The position numbers were made by a program, and so were the translations under genes. From the NCBI RefSeq assembly GCF_002224125.1, contig NZ_NCSM01000087.1:1-61157 (forward strand): a DNA stretch of 61,157 bases, in the 5' to 3' direction. This DNA is from Streptomyces sp. NBS 14/10 (GTDB lineage: Bacteria > Actinomycetota > Actinomycetes > Streptomycetales > Streptomycetaceae). Of the stretch, positions 16,890 through 25,217 are shown piece by piece. The notes below the pieces were generated by a model. It was not told the origin of the DNA. It did no database searches and worked only from the letters and a program-made list of their open reading frames with translations. Position 1 is the first letter of the stretch, and the number at the start of each line of letters is the position of its first letter.

Positions 16890-17420
16890 ATGGCCGATAT
16901 ACGCACCGCACACACCCTTGACCTGGATCCCGCCACCCGCAAAGCGGCGCGCGCCCTCCTCGACGACGTCTTCGAGGACATGACCGACCACGACTGGGAC
17001 CACGCCCTGGGCGGCATCCACGCCCTGGCCTGGGAGGACGGCGAGCTGATCGGCCATGCGTCGGTGGTGCAGCGGCGGCTGCTGCACACCGGGCGGGCGC
17101 TGCGCGCGGGCTATGTGGAGGGCGTGGCGGTACGGGCGGACCGGCGTGGCCGCGGACACGGCGCCGCCATGATGGCGGAGCTGGAGCGGGTGGTGCGCGG
17201 CGCCTATGACCTCGGCGCGCTGGGCTCCAGCGATGAGGCGCGGGACTTCTACGCGGCGCGCGGCTGGCAGCGGTGGCAGGGGCCCACCTCGGCGCTCACC
17301 CCCGAGGGCGTCCGGCGCACCGCGGAGGAGGACGGCGGGATCTTCGTCCTCCCGGCCGCGGTCCCGCTGGATGTGTCCGCCGAGCTGATCTGCGACTGGC
17401 GCGACGGCGACGTCTGGTAG
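16890..17420 (+). CDS. Aminoglycoside 2'-N-acetyltransferase-like protein (AAC(2')-I family)
   Basis: A 176-residue GNAT that follows the mycobacterial AAC(2')-Ic pattern along its whole length: LGGIHALAWEDGELIGHASVVQRRL, then ALRAGYVEGVAVRADRRGRG for acetyl-CoA binding, then YDLGALGSS, YAARGW and the C-terminal LICDWRDGDVW. Family members acetylate the 2'-amine of aminoglycosides. The natural role of chromosomal copies may lie in cell-wall or small-molecule modification. The ATG at 16890 gives the family-like N-terminus. It has no obvious aminoglycoside cluster beside it, and its divergent Xre-cupin neighbour probably controls it. Confidence 0.9.
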   Translation: MADIRTAHTLDLDPATRKAARALLDDVFEDMTDHDWDHALGGIHALAWEDGELIGHASVVQRRLLHTGRALRAGYVEGVAVRADRRGRGHGAAMMAELERVVRGAYDLGALGSSDEARDFYAARGWQRWQGPTSALTPEGVRRTAEEDGGIFVLPAAVPLDVSAELICDWRDGDVW

Positions 17421-17434
17421 TACGCGGGCTGGTC

Positions 17435-17476
17435 GGTCGGTGGCGCGCGGGCCGGGCGGTCGGTGGCGCGCGGGCC
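17435..17476. repeat. Short tandem duplication upstream of the first alcohol dehydrogenase
   Basis: A 19-bp sequence beginning GGTCGGTGGCGCGCGGG occurs twice with a 23-bp period (17435-17453 and 17458-17476). The region also contains a degenerate match to the GGGCCGA-type motif at about 17449-17462. No clear function. Confidence 0.5.
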
Positions 17477-17551
17477 CGGCTGTTTCCTCCGCTCCCGCCT
17501 GGGCACCCCGGTAAGCCGGGAACCATCCTGTCGCCCAGGAAGAGAGCAACC

Positions 17552-18844
17552 ATGAAAGCTGTCGTATGGCACTCCGTAGGCGACATCCGCCTCGAAGACG
17601 TGCACCAACCCAAGATCCAGGACGCGTACGACGCGATCGTACGGATCACCACCTCGGCGATCTGCGGCACCGATCTGCACTTCGTACGCGGCACGATGAC
17701 GGGCATGCGGGAGGGGCGGATCCTCGGGCACGAGGCCGTGGGCATCGTCGAGGAGGTGGCGGGCGGGGTGCGCGACTTCCGCCCCGGCGACCGGGTGGTG
17801 ATCCCCTCCACCGTCGCCTGCGGGGTGTGCAGCTACTGCCGGGCCGGCTACCACGCCCAGTGCGACCGGGCCAACCCCCACGGCCCCCTGGCGGGCAGCA
17901 CCTTCTTCGGCGGCCCCGAGTCCGCCGGGGGACTTGACGGGCTGCAGGCGGAGTACGCCCGGGTCCCGTACGCGCACACCGGGCTCGTACCGCTGCCCGA
18001 CACCGTGGACGACGCCCAGGCCATCCTGCTCTCGGACATCTACCCCACCGCCTGGTTCGGCGCCAAGCTCGCCGAGATCGGCACCGGCGACACGGTCGTC
18101 GTGCTCGGCGCGGGCCCCGTCGGGCAGGCCGCGATCGCCTGCGCCCGGCTGTGCGGTGCGGGCCGGGTCATCGTCGTCGACGGGGTCGTCGACCGGCTCG
18201 AACTGGCCCGGCGGCAGCACGCCGAGACCGTCGACTTCAACGCCGAGGAGCCGGTGTCCGCCGTCCGCGAGCTGACCGGTGGCATCGGCGCGGACCGGGT
18301 CATCGACGCCGTCGGCATCGATGCCGCATGCCCCGACCACGGCCCCGCGGCCGACACCCTGGCCGGGCAGCGCGAGGAGTTCGCCCACGAGGTGCGGGAG
18401 ACCGCGCCCGAGCAGAACCCCGACGACCAGGGCACCTGGCGGCCCGGCGACGCCCCGTCGCTGGCCACCCGCTGGGGCATCCGGATGGCCGCCAAGGCCG
18501 GGACACTGGGGATCGTCGGCGTCTACCCGCCGCAGGCGCAACACTTCCCGATCGGCGAGGCGTTCCAGAAGAACCTCACCATCAAGATGGGCAACTGCCA
18601 CCACCGCCGCTATCTGCCCCGTCTGGTCTCGCTGGTCGCCTCCGGCGAGCTCGACCCCTCCCCGCTGATCACCCACTGGTCGGGCACCCAGGACGTCATC
18701 GAGGCGTACCGCGCCTTCGACCGCCGCGAACAGGGCTGGACCAAGGTGGCCCTGGGCATCGGCGGACCCGGCAGCGTGGCCCCGGGCCGAGGACACGCGG
18801 CGGGCACGGGCGCGGCCACCACGGCGGGCGCCCACGCCCAGTAG
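17552..18844 (+). CDS. Zinc-dependent alcohol dehydrogenase, glutathione-independent formaldehyde-dehydrogenase type
   Basis: A 430-residue medium-chain dehydrogenase. Catalytic zinc ligands are C38 (ICGTD) and H60-E61 (GHEAVG). The structural zinc cysteines are C90, C93, C96 and C104. NAD binding is GAGPVG. An insertion of about 50 residues near 275-325 makes it longer than ordinary alcohol dehydrogenases and resembles the formaldehyde-dismutase/dehydrogenase subgroup. The start has AGGAAGAGAG upstream. It is the first gene of a stretch rich in dormancy-type genes. The low-complexity C-terminal tail (AAGTGAATTAGAHAQ) is unusual. Confidence 0.88.
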   Translation: MKAVVWHSVGDIRLEDVHQPKIQDAYDAIVRITTSAICGTDLHFVRGTMTGMREGRILGHEAVGIVEEVAGGVRDFRPGDRVVIPSTVACGVCSYCRAGYHAQCDRANPHGPLAGSTFFGGPESAGGLDGLQAEYARVPYAHTGLVPLPDTVDDAQAILLSDIYPTAWFGAKLAEIGTGDTVVVLGAGPVGQAAIACARLCGAGRVIVVDGVVDRLELARRQHAETVDFNAEEPVSAVRELTGGIGADRVIDAVGIDAACPDHGPAADTLAGQREEFAHEVRETAPEQNPDDQGTWRPGDAPSLATRWGIRMAAKAGTLGIVGVYPPQAQHFPIGEAFQKNLTIKMGNCHHRRYLPRLVSLVASGELDPSPLITHWSGTQDVIEAYRAFDRREQGWTKVALGIGGPGSVAPGRGHAAGTGAATTAGAHAQ

Positions 18845-18893
18845 GCCCGTTGGTTTGCCCGTTGGTTTGCCTGTGGGTTATCAGCAGGCCTGT

Positions 18894-19868
18894 TCAGCGG
18901 GTCACCTCCGCCAACAGCCGCTCCCAGTCGTCCAGGAAGCGCCCCAGCCCGTACCGCTCGAGCGCCGCGCGGCGGGCCCGCGCCCCGTCCTCGGCCGCCG
19001 CCACCGGCTCCCGCAGATAGGTCCGCGCGGCGCGGGCGAGGACATCGGGGCGGGTGGAGAGCACACCGGCCCCCTCAGGCACCGCCTCGACCGCCTCGGT
19101 GGTGGCCAGGCCGACGACGGGCATGCCCAGATGCATGGCCTCCAGGAGGGACAGCCCCAGCGAGGTCCAGCGCACGGGGTGCAGATACAGACGGCGGCGT
19201 GCCATCTCGGCGTGCAGCCGGCCCTGCGGCAGCTCCGCGCGGCGCAGCCGGTCCCCGGACAGGCCCAGATATGCGGCGAGCCCTTCCGTGCGCAGGCCGA
19301 AAACGTCCAGCGGCGCCGCCCGGCTCAGCGCGGGCAGCAGATCGGTGCCGGTGGCGCGGCCGCGCGGGACCGGGTCGTTGACGACGACCGCGGCACGGTC
19401 CAGCTCCCCGGTGTACAGATGGCCCGGGTCGACGACGCCGTGTTCGACGACGGTGGTGGGGGCGGTGCCGCTGTCCCAGAAGAGCTGGTTGAAGTGGGTG
19501 ACGTGCACCAGGGTCACACCGCGCAAATCGTCCCGGTCGGCGCACGGGTGGCGGGTGAGGGGGACGTGTCCGTCCGGCGTGTTGTGCTCCACGTAGACGG
19601 CGGGCAGATCGCGCCCGGGGCGGCGTCCGCCCAGCCAGCACTCGGCGAGCGCCGCCTCGTGCGGCCGCTGGAGGACCACGAGGTCGACCGGGGCGTCCCG
19701 CAGCAGCACGGGGCTCAGCTCGGTGACCGAGGCGGGCCAGGTGAACGTGCGCCCGCGGCCGAGGCCGTCGGGCCCGCGGTCGGGCAGGGCCGGCAGCAGA
19801 TAGCGGTGCGGGCCTTGGACGAACGCCTTGGTCCATGAGCCGTGCACATGCCAGATCAGGATGTTCAT
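18894..19868 (-). CDS. Glycosyltransferase, GT4-like
   Basis: A 324-residue GT-B fold glycosyltransferase. The N-terminus MNILIWHVHGSWTKAFVQG is typical of GT4-like proteins. The donor site is seen late as PVRWTSLGLSLLEAMHLGMPVVGLATTE, where the Glu of LLEAM is the conserved EX7E-type residue. It probably transfers a sugar from a nucleotide donor to an unknown acceptor. It lies 13 bases downstream of the DUF2267 gene on the same strand, so they are likely co-transcribed. Confidence 0.8.
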   Translation of the reverse strand: MNILIWHVHGSWTKAFVQGPHRYLLPALPDRGPDGLGRGRTFTWPASVTELSPVLLRDAPVDLVVLQRPHEAALAECWLGGRRPGRDLPAVYVEHNTPDGHVPLTRHPCADRDDLRGVTLVHVTHFNQLFWDSGTAPTTVVEHGVVDPGHLYTGELDRAAVVVNDPVPRGRATGTDLLPALSRAAPLDVFGLRTEGLAAYLGLSGDRLRRAELPQGRLHAEMARRRLYLHPVRWTSLGLSLLEAMHLGMPVVGLATTEAVEAVPEGAGVLSTRPDVLARAARTYLREPVAAAEDGARARRAALERYGLGRFLDDWERLLAEVTR

Positions 19869-19881
19869 GCGCTCACCTTCC

Positions 19882-20337
19882 CTACCGGCCTTCTTCGCCC
19901 CCTCGGCTCTCGAAGGCCCGCGCCTCGGGCAGCAGCTCCCGGATATCGCCCGGCAGCGCCTTGTACAGCCGATCCATCAGCTCCGGACTCACCGCGGAGT
20001 CCAGCACCTCGAAGAACACGCTCGCCTCCCGGATCGCCTCGTCCTCCGACGTCCGGGCGCGCCAGGCGATCCGCCCCGCGAAACCCGTGAGGTCGAACCG
20101 CTCGCCGTGGTCGCGCCGGTAGGCCCGCTGCGCGGGTGAGGCCTCGTGGGACGCGGCCACCCGCCGCATGGAGTCGGCGGCCTCGGGCGGCAGCTGCGCC
20201 GCCATGTGGTCGGCCAGACCGTCCGGGATCCGCTCGGCAAGCGTTTCGAGGGTGGCGCGTACCGCCCGCTCCGCCGACCGCCGGTCGGGTAGCTGCGCCA
20301 GTGCCTGGACCTGGCCCGTCAGCTCTTCGTAGCGCAT
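19882..20337 (-). CDS. DUF2267 family protein
   Basis: A 151-residue soluble protein matching the DUF2267 pattern: an N-terminal RYEELTGQVQ helix, repeated AERAVRATLETLAERIPDG-like blocks, and LTGFAGRIAWR. Function is unknown. Members often sit among stress and dormancy genes in actinobacteria, as here. I chose the ATG at 20337 because GGGGGTG lies 8 bases upstream; a start three codons earlier is possible. First gene of a pair with the glycosyltransferase. Confidence 0.8.
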   Translation of the reverse strand: MRYEELTGQVQALAQLPDRRSAERAVRATLETLAERIPDGLADHMAAQLPPEAADSMRRVAASHEASPAQRAYRRDHGERFDLTGFAGRIAWRARTSEDEAIREASVFFEVLDSAVSPELMDRLYKALPGDIRELLPEARAFESRGGEEGR

Positions 20338-20492
20338 GATCAGCACCCCCAGCGTCGCGCTGTCGGCATCGTCGGTCGAGTGCCCACGGCCGCCCCCACG
20401 AACCGCCGATGGCGGGCCGCCGTACGCCCCTTGTTAACGTCGGACGAGCCGAACACGAGGGCAGAACCGAAGAGGGAGAAGAGGGGCAGAGC

Positions 20493-21278
20493 ATGGCCCG
20501 AGCGCCGCGCATAGAACTGGACTCACCGTTACCCGAAACGGTGGACGGCCGTCAGATCAGAGCCGTCGCCTTCCAGACCAGCCGCCTGGAGTACGTGGAC
20601 AAAACCCTGCGGAGCGTCGGCCTGACCGCGGCCGGGAGCCGGGCCCTGGTGGTGGGGAGCGGCCGCGGACTGCTGGCCCGCGGTCTGGCCGGGCTGGGAT
20701 TCGACGTTGTCGCCGTCGACCCGTCCGCCTCCGCGACGGCGATCGCGCGCGAGACGGACGCGCGAGAGGCGAACGAGCGGGAGCGAGTCGCGGTCCGGTA
20801 CGAAACCGCGCCGCCGGAGGAGCTGGGTGTCGCCGATGCCGCGTTCGACCTCGTCTACTACGCGGACACCTTCGAGGTCACCCCGGCCCTCGACCCGGTC
20901 CTGGCGGAGGGGGCCCGGGCGCTCGCACCGGACGGTGTGCTGATCTACGACACCGTGAACCGCACCCCGGTGTCCCGGCTGATCTACCTCATCGCCTTCC
21001 AGCGCCTGCCCATGACCCGGATCATGCCGCCCGGCCGCTACGCCGCGGAGCGGCTGCGCACCCCCGCCGAAATGACGGAGGCGCTGCGCCGCCACGGGCT
21101 GCGCAACGAGGACATCTGCGACTTCAAGCCCCGTGATCCGCGCAGCTTGGTCAAGGCCACCATGGACCGTCGCCGCGGGCGGATCACCGACGAGGAGATC
21201 CCGCCCATCGTCGACTTCGTCCTGGCCCCCGACACCCGGCCCCAGGTCACCTACCTCGGCCACGCCCGCAAGGCCTGA
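20493..21278 (+). CDS. SAM-dependent methyltransferase, UbiG-like
   Basis: A 261-residue class I methyltransferase. SAM motif I is ALVVGSGRGLLARGLAGLG, followed by the acidic VVAVDPS that binds ribose and a post-motif region FDLVYYADTFE. Overall it resembles UbiG-type 3-demethylubiquinol O-methyltransferases, but the substrate is unknown. The ATG at 20493 has GAGGGG about 8 bases upstream. It is divergent from the DUF2267 gene and is followed 46 bases later by a NUDIX gene. Confidence 0.85.
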   Translation: MARAPRIELDSPLPETVDGRQIRAVAFQTSRLEYVDKTLRSVGLTAAGSRALVVGSGRGLLARGLAGLGFDVVAVDPSASATAIARETDAREANERERVAVRYETAPPEELGVADAAFDLVYYADTFEVTPALDPVLAEGARALAPDGVLIYDTVNRTPVSRLIYLIAFQRLPMTRIMPPGRYAAERLRTPAEMTEALRRHGLRNEDICDFKPRDPRSLVKATMDRRRGRITDEEIPPIVDFVLAPDTRPQVTYLGHARKA

Positions 21279-21324
21279 TGGGCCACGGCGGCGGACCGGG
21301 CGGGCGCAGCGCACACTGGGCACC

Positions 21325-21867
21325 GTGACGGCAAAACGAAGCGCCGGAATCCTGCTGGTCCGCGGGGCGGAGGCGAAGGAGTCGGAGGCGAAGGGGGCGG
21401 AGGCGGCGGACCCGGCGGCGGTGGGCCGGGCGGGGACCGGCCCGGTCTCCGCCCCGCAGGTCCTCCTCGCCCACATGGGCGGGCCTTTCTGGGCGCGCAA
21501 GGACGAGCGCGCGTGGTCCATCCCCAAGGGCGAGTACGAACCGGACGAGGCCCCGGAGGCCGCGGCGCGCCGGGAGTTCCAGGAGGAGCTGGGCCTGCCG
21601 CCGCCCCCGGGCGACCTCCTTGCGCTCGGCTCCGTCCAGCAGACCGGGGGCAAGGTCGTCACGGTCTGGGCGCTGGCGGGAGATCTCGATCCGCGGCAGA
21701 TCGTCCCGGGCACATTCGAGATGGAGTGGCCCAGGGGGTCCGGGCGGCTTCAGGCCTTCCCCGAGATCGACCGGGTGGCCTGGCTGGATCTCGCGCAGGC
21801 GCGCACGAAGATCGTGGCGAGGCAGGAGATCTTCCTGGACCGCCTTGAGGAGCGGCTGCGCGGCTGA
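21325..21867 (+). CDS. NUDIX hydrolase
   Basis: A 180-residue protein with a complete NUDIX box at about 69-91 (GEYEPDEAPEAAARREFQEE and onward), matching G-x5-E-x7-REUxEExGU. The fold resembles predicted NTP pyrophosphohydrolases with a WSIPKGE lead-in. An acidic Ala/Glu-rich insertion lies near 16-40. The GTG start at 21325 removes an upstream extension that only overlaps the methyltransferase gene. Substrate unknown. Confidence 0.88.
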   Translation: MTAKRSAGILLVRGAEAKESEAKGAEAADPAAVGRAGTGPVSAPQVLLAHMGGPFWARKDERAWSIPKGEYEPDEAPEAAARREFQEELGLPPPPGDLLALGSVQQTGGKVVTVWALAGDLDPRQIVPGTFEMEWPRGSGRLQAFPEIDRVAWLDLAQARTKIVARQEIFLDRLEERLRG

Positions 21868-21937
21868 GCGATCTCGCGCCTTCGGCGCAAGGACGGCGGG
21901 CTGTCCCGGCCCATGGGGTGGGCCGGGACGGCACGCG

Positions 21938-22364
21938 TCAGGCCGAGCCGCAGCGCACTGTCGCCGCCCCCCAATCCGCATGGTCGTGGGCGTTCCCGTC
22001 GCCTCCGTCGGTGACCCGCAGGCGTAGCACCTGGGCGCCCTCGACCTTGGCCTCGATCGGCACGGCGGCGTCCGCGCCGGTGACGACGTACCAGTCCGCG
22101 GGGACATCGGCCGCGACAGTGTGCCACTCCCCGTCCCCGTAGACGAATCCTCGAGGGCGGTCGGACATGTGGATCTTCCAGGAGCCGTCGAGTGACTTGG
22201 TCCAGGGGGGTGTCCTGGCCGCCCTTGAGCGCGCCCGCGGTGTTGTCGTACGGCGTCAGCGGCGCGTGGGCCGGCTCCTGCCCGACCGCGGTGACCTCGG
22301 GGTCCTCAAGGAGCTTGTACACGTCCGCGGGCGGCGCCGAGGGGCTTGCCGAACCAATCCGAAA
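21938..22364 (-). pseudogene. Remnant of a GH2 beta-galactosidase gene (LacZ N-terminus joined to an NPCBM-type C-terminus)
   Basis: Two fragments in different frames join near 22190-22210. The upstream frame gives DPEVTAVGQEPAHAPLTPYD, the typical opening of LacZ-type GH2 proteins. The second frame gives SLDGSWKIHMSDRPRGF, the next LacZ block, and then runs into LRLRVTDGGDGNAHDHADW, the closing pattern of an NPCBM carbohydrate-binding module. The catalytic centre of roughly a thousand residues is gone and a frameshift remains. A TGA closes the upstream frame. So this is a decayed gene with a large internal deletion. Confidence 0.6.
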
Positions 22365-22370
22365 TCAACA

Positions 22371-22386
22371 GGGCCGAACATTAACC
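22371..22386. promoter_or_regulatory. Partial GGGCCGAA-type motif before the sensor kinase
   Basis: GGGCCGAACATTAACC keeps the left half of the motif seen at four other promoters here and has a degenerate right half. It is about 81 bases before the kinase start, the same distance as at the response regulator gene. Confidence 0.4.
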
Positions 22387-22466
22387 AACGCGCCCTTTCG
22401 CGCCAAGACTCCGGACAGCATTCGCCGCCCGCGGTGCGCGGCTACCGTAAGGAGAGGGAGGCACCG

Positions 22467-24188
22467 GTGGGCATGGGCAGCGCGAAGAGCGCCAGGAATC
22501 TGCCTCGGCTGCAGCTCGACGAGTTGCTGGACGAGCTGCAGCTGCGCATCGACGCGGTGCGGGGGACACAGGACCGGGTGCACAGCCTGCTGGAGGCCGT
22601 GCTCTCGGTCGGCCGGGAGCTGGATCTGCCGCAGGTGCTGCGGCGGATCGTCGAGGCGGCCGTGGTGCTGGTGGACGCCGAGTACGGCGCCCTGGGCGTG
22701 ATCGGTGAGGACCGGCGGCTCGCGGAGTTTCTGACCGTGGGCGTCGACGAGGGGCAGACCGCGGCGATCGGGGCGCTGCCGTGCGGCCACGGCATCCTGG
22801 GCGAGCTCATCCGCCACCCCGAGCCGCTGCGGCTGGCCGAGCTGTCCGAGCACCCGGCCTCGTACGGCTTTCCGGCGGGGCATCCGCCCATGCACTCGTT
22901 CCTGGGGGTGCCCATCCGGGTGCGGGACGAGGTCTTCGGCAATCTGTATCTGACGGAGAAGCGCAGCGGTGCGGAGTTCGACGGCGAGGACGAGACGGTG
23001 CTGTCCACCCTCGCCGTGGCGGCCGGCGTGGCCATCGAGAACGCCCGGCTGTACGAGGAGGCCCGGCACCGCCAGCGCTGGCTGGAGGCGAACGCGGAGG
23101 TCACCCAGGGCCTGCTGTCCGGGGTGGACGAGACCCGGGTGCTCGGGCTGATCGTCGGACACGCCCGGCGCCTCCTCGCGGCCGACCTGGGGGTGCTCGC
23201 GCTGCCGGTCGAGGGGAGCGCCGACCTCCAGATGGCGCTCGCGGACGGCACCGACGCCGAGGCGCACCGCGGTCTGGTGCTGCCCTGTCGAGGCTCGTTC
23301 GCCGGCGCCGCCTTCCTCGCGTCCGAGGCTGTCACCAGCGTCGATGTCGAGAACGACCCACGGATCACGCTGGGCCCCACGCGCTGGACGGGCCTCGGCC
23401 CGGCGGTGGCGGTCCCGATGCGGACCGGCGAGGGGGTCCAGGGGGTGCTGTCGCTGGCCCGGGCGGCGGGCAGTGCGCCCTTCACCCCGGTGGAGACGGA
23501 TATGCTGCTCGGCTTCGCCGGTCAGGCGGCGATCGCCATGAAGCTGGCCGAGCGGCGGCGCGACGCCGAGCAGTTGGCGCTGCTCGAGGACCGCGACCGG
23601 ATCGCCCGCGATCTGCACGACCTGGCCATCCAGCGGCTGTTCGCCGCGGGGATGTCGCTGCAGTCCACCATGCGCTTCGTCCACCACCCGGAGGGCTCCG
23701 AGCGGCTGTTGCGGGTGGTGGACGACCTGGACGACACCATCAAGATCATTCGGTCGACGATCTTCGGTCTCCGGTCGCACGAGGCGGGTCCGGCCGCCCA
23801 GGGGCTTCGGCTGCGTACGGCCAGGACGGTCGAGGAGGCCGTGCCCGCGCTGGGGTTCACGCCCTCGCTGCGTACGGAGGGGCTGGTCGACACCGATGTG
23901 CCGTACGAGGTCGCGGACGACGTGGTCGCGGTCCTGGCCGAGGCGCTGTCCAACGTCGCCCGCCATGCGCGGGCCGGTGGCGCGGAGATCTCCCTGGTCG
24001 TCGGGTCCGGTCGGCTGAGCCTCACGGTCACCGACGACGGGGTGGGCATTCCGGAGGGCGGGCGGCGCAGCGGGCTGCGGAACCTCGGCGAGCGCGCCGC
24101 GCAGCGCGGCGGTGAGCTGGCGCTTGAGGTGCCGCGGGGCGGCGGCACGCGGCTGGTGTGGAGCGTTCCGCTCCGGCACGACGGGTGA
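22467..24188 (+). CDS. GAF-GAF sensor histidine kinase, DevS/DosS-like
   Basis: A 573-residue soluble kinase with two GAF domains (about 45-195 and 215-360), a HisKA_3 dimerisation helix with the phosphorylated His H384 (RDRIARDLHDLAIQRL), and a C-terminal ATPase domain (EALSNVARHA, DDGVGIPEG). It follows mycobacterial DevS closely in the GAF-A block GFPAGHPPMHSFLGVPIRVRDE. H139 in that block is at the place where I recall DevS carries its heme-ligand His, so O2, NO or redox sensing is plausible. The GTG at 22467 has GGGAGG 5 bases upstream; the ATG at 22473 is an alternative. It converges on its likely partner regulator, 19 bases away. Confidence 0.88.
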   Translation: MGMGSAKSARNLPRLQLDELLDELQLRIDAVRGTQDRVHSLLEAVLSVGRELDLPQVLRRIVEAAVVLVDAEYGALGVIGEDRRLAEFLTVGVDEGQTAAIGALPCGHGILGELIRHPEPLRLAELSEHPASYGFPAGHPPMHSFLGVPIRVRDEVFGNLYLTEKRSGAEFDGEDETVLSTLAVAAGVAIENARLYEEARHRQRWLEANAEVTQGLLSGVDETRVLGLIVGHARRLLAADLGVLALPVEGSADLQMALADGTDAEAHRGLVLPCRGSFAGAAFLASEAVTSVDVENDPRITLGPTRWTGLGPAVAVPMRTGEGVQGVLSLARAAGSAPFTPVETDMLLGFAGQAAIAMKLAERRRDAEQLALLEDRDRIARDLHDLAIQRLFAAGMSLQSTMRFVHHPEGSERLLRVVDDLDDTIKIIRSTIFGLRSHEAGPAAQGLRLRTARTVEEAVPALGFTPSLRTEGLVDTDVPYEVADDVVAVLAEALSNVARHARAGGAEISLVVGSGRLSLTVTDDGVGIPEGGRRSGLRNLGERAAQRGGELALEVPRGGGTRLVWSVPLRHDG

Positions 24189-24207
24189 TGCCTGACGCCT
24201 GACGGTG

Positions 24208-24969
24208 TCAGGGGGCGGCGTCCGGCCGGGGGGAGTGGCCGCCGGGGTGCCGCGGTTCCGCGTGAGTGGCGATCACGGCCGCCTGGACGCGGCGTTCGAC
24301 GCCGAGCTTGGACAACAGACGGGAGATGTGGTTCTTCACCGTCTTCTCGGACAGATAGAGCCGCTTGCCGATCTCCCGGTTCGTCATCCCCTCGCCGATC
24401 AGGGTCAGGATCTCCCGCTCCCGGGTGGAAAGACCGGCCAGCGACTCGTCCCGCGGCTGCGGCTCGGCGCTCTCCCCGCGCAGGGCGCTCATCAGCCGGG
24501 TGGTGGTCGCCGGGTCGAGCATCGACTGGCCGGACGCGACCGTGCGTACGGCGGAGACCAGGTCGGAGCCCTTGATCTGCTTGAGGACGTACCCCGCGGC
24601 CCCCGCCATGATCGCGTCCAGCAGCGCATCGTCGTCGTCGAACGACGTCAGCATCAGACAGGCCAGCTCGGGCATGGTGGACCGCAGTTCGCGGCAGACG
24701 GCGACCCCGTTCCCGTCCGGCAGCCGTACGTCCAGGATCGCGACATCGGGCCGCAGCGCGGGGCCCCGGGCGAGCGCCTGGACGACGGTTCCGGCGTCGC
24801 CGACCACCTCGATGTCCGGCTCGGCGTCGAGGAGGTCGTGCAGCCCGCGCCGTACGACCTCGTGGTCGTCCAGCAAGAACACCCTAATTGGGCTGCTCGG
24901 GCTGCTCGGGGTGCTGGAACTGCCCGGACTGATCGGAGTCGACGGGGTGTGGTGTGGTGAGTCGGTCAT
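24208..24969 (-). CDS. NarL/DevR-family response regulator
   Basis: A 253-residue regulator. The receiver domain (about 28-145) has D34-D35, the phosphoacceptor D80 (AILDVRLPDG), T108 and K130. The LuxR/GerE domain (about 183-240) reads LSTREREILTLIGEGMTNRE and SEKTVKNHISRLL as in DevR. A Ser/Pro-rich N-terminal tail of about 27 residues is an addition. Convergent with the DevS-like kinase, which it presumably serves. A GGGCCGAACGGACC box 78 bases upstream of its start suggests autoregulation. Confidence 0.92.
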   Translation of the reverse strand: MTDSPHHTPSTPISPGSSSTPSSPSSPIRVFLLDDHEVVRRGLHDLLDAEPDIEVVGDAGTVVQALARGPALRPDVAILDVRLPDGNGVAVCRELRSTMPELACLMLTSFDDDDALLDAIMAGAAGYVLKQIKGSDLVSAVRTVASGQSMLDPATTTRLMSALRGESAEPQPRDESLAGLSTREREILTLIGEGMTNREIGKRLYLSEKTVKNHISRLLSKLGVERRVQAAVIATHAEPRHPGGHSPRPDAAP

Positions 24970-25046
24970 GGCGGCCTTCCGTCCGCACGGCTGTCGTGGC
25001 CCGGCCCTCTAAGACCGATCATGGCGCGCCCCGGCAGGCCGCGCCA

Positions 25047-25062
25047 GGGCCGAACGGACCCC
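25047..25062. promoter_or_regulatory. DevR/OsdR-type palindromic box between the response regulator and Rv1733c-like genes
   Basis: GGGCCGAACGGACCCC lies 78 bases before the leftward response regulator start and about 155 bases before the rightward membrane protein start. It matches the boxes at 30575, 32040 and 34540. Confidence 0.6.
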
Positions 25063-25217
25063 GCGGTCGGGCGGCGGGGCCGATGGTCCCCACCGCCGGG
25101 TCTGCCCGGCCCTCGCCCTCGCGGCCCGCGCGTGGCAAGGTCGACACAGGGAGCCCTTGCGCTGCCGGGCGGGTTTCCGCCGAGCAGCACGCGACAGCAC
25201 CGACAGGGGGTGCGGCG

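Noticed and set aside
17449..17462. A DevR-type box before the first alcohol dehydrogenase
   Set aside because: GGGCCGGGCGGTCG matches only part of the motif and lies in a local tandem duplication, so I did not count it.
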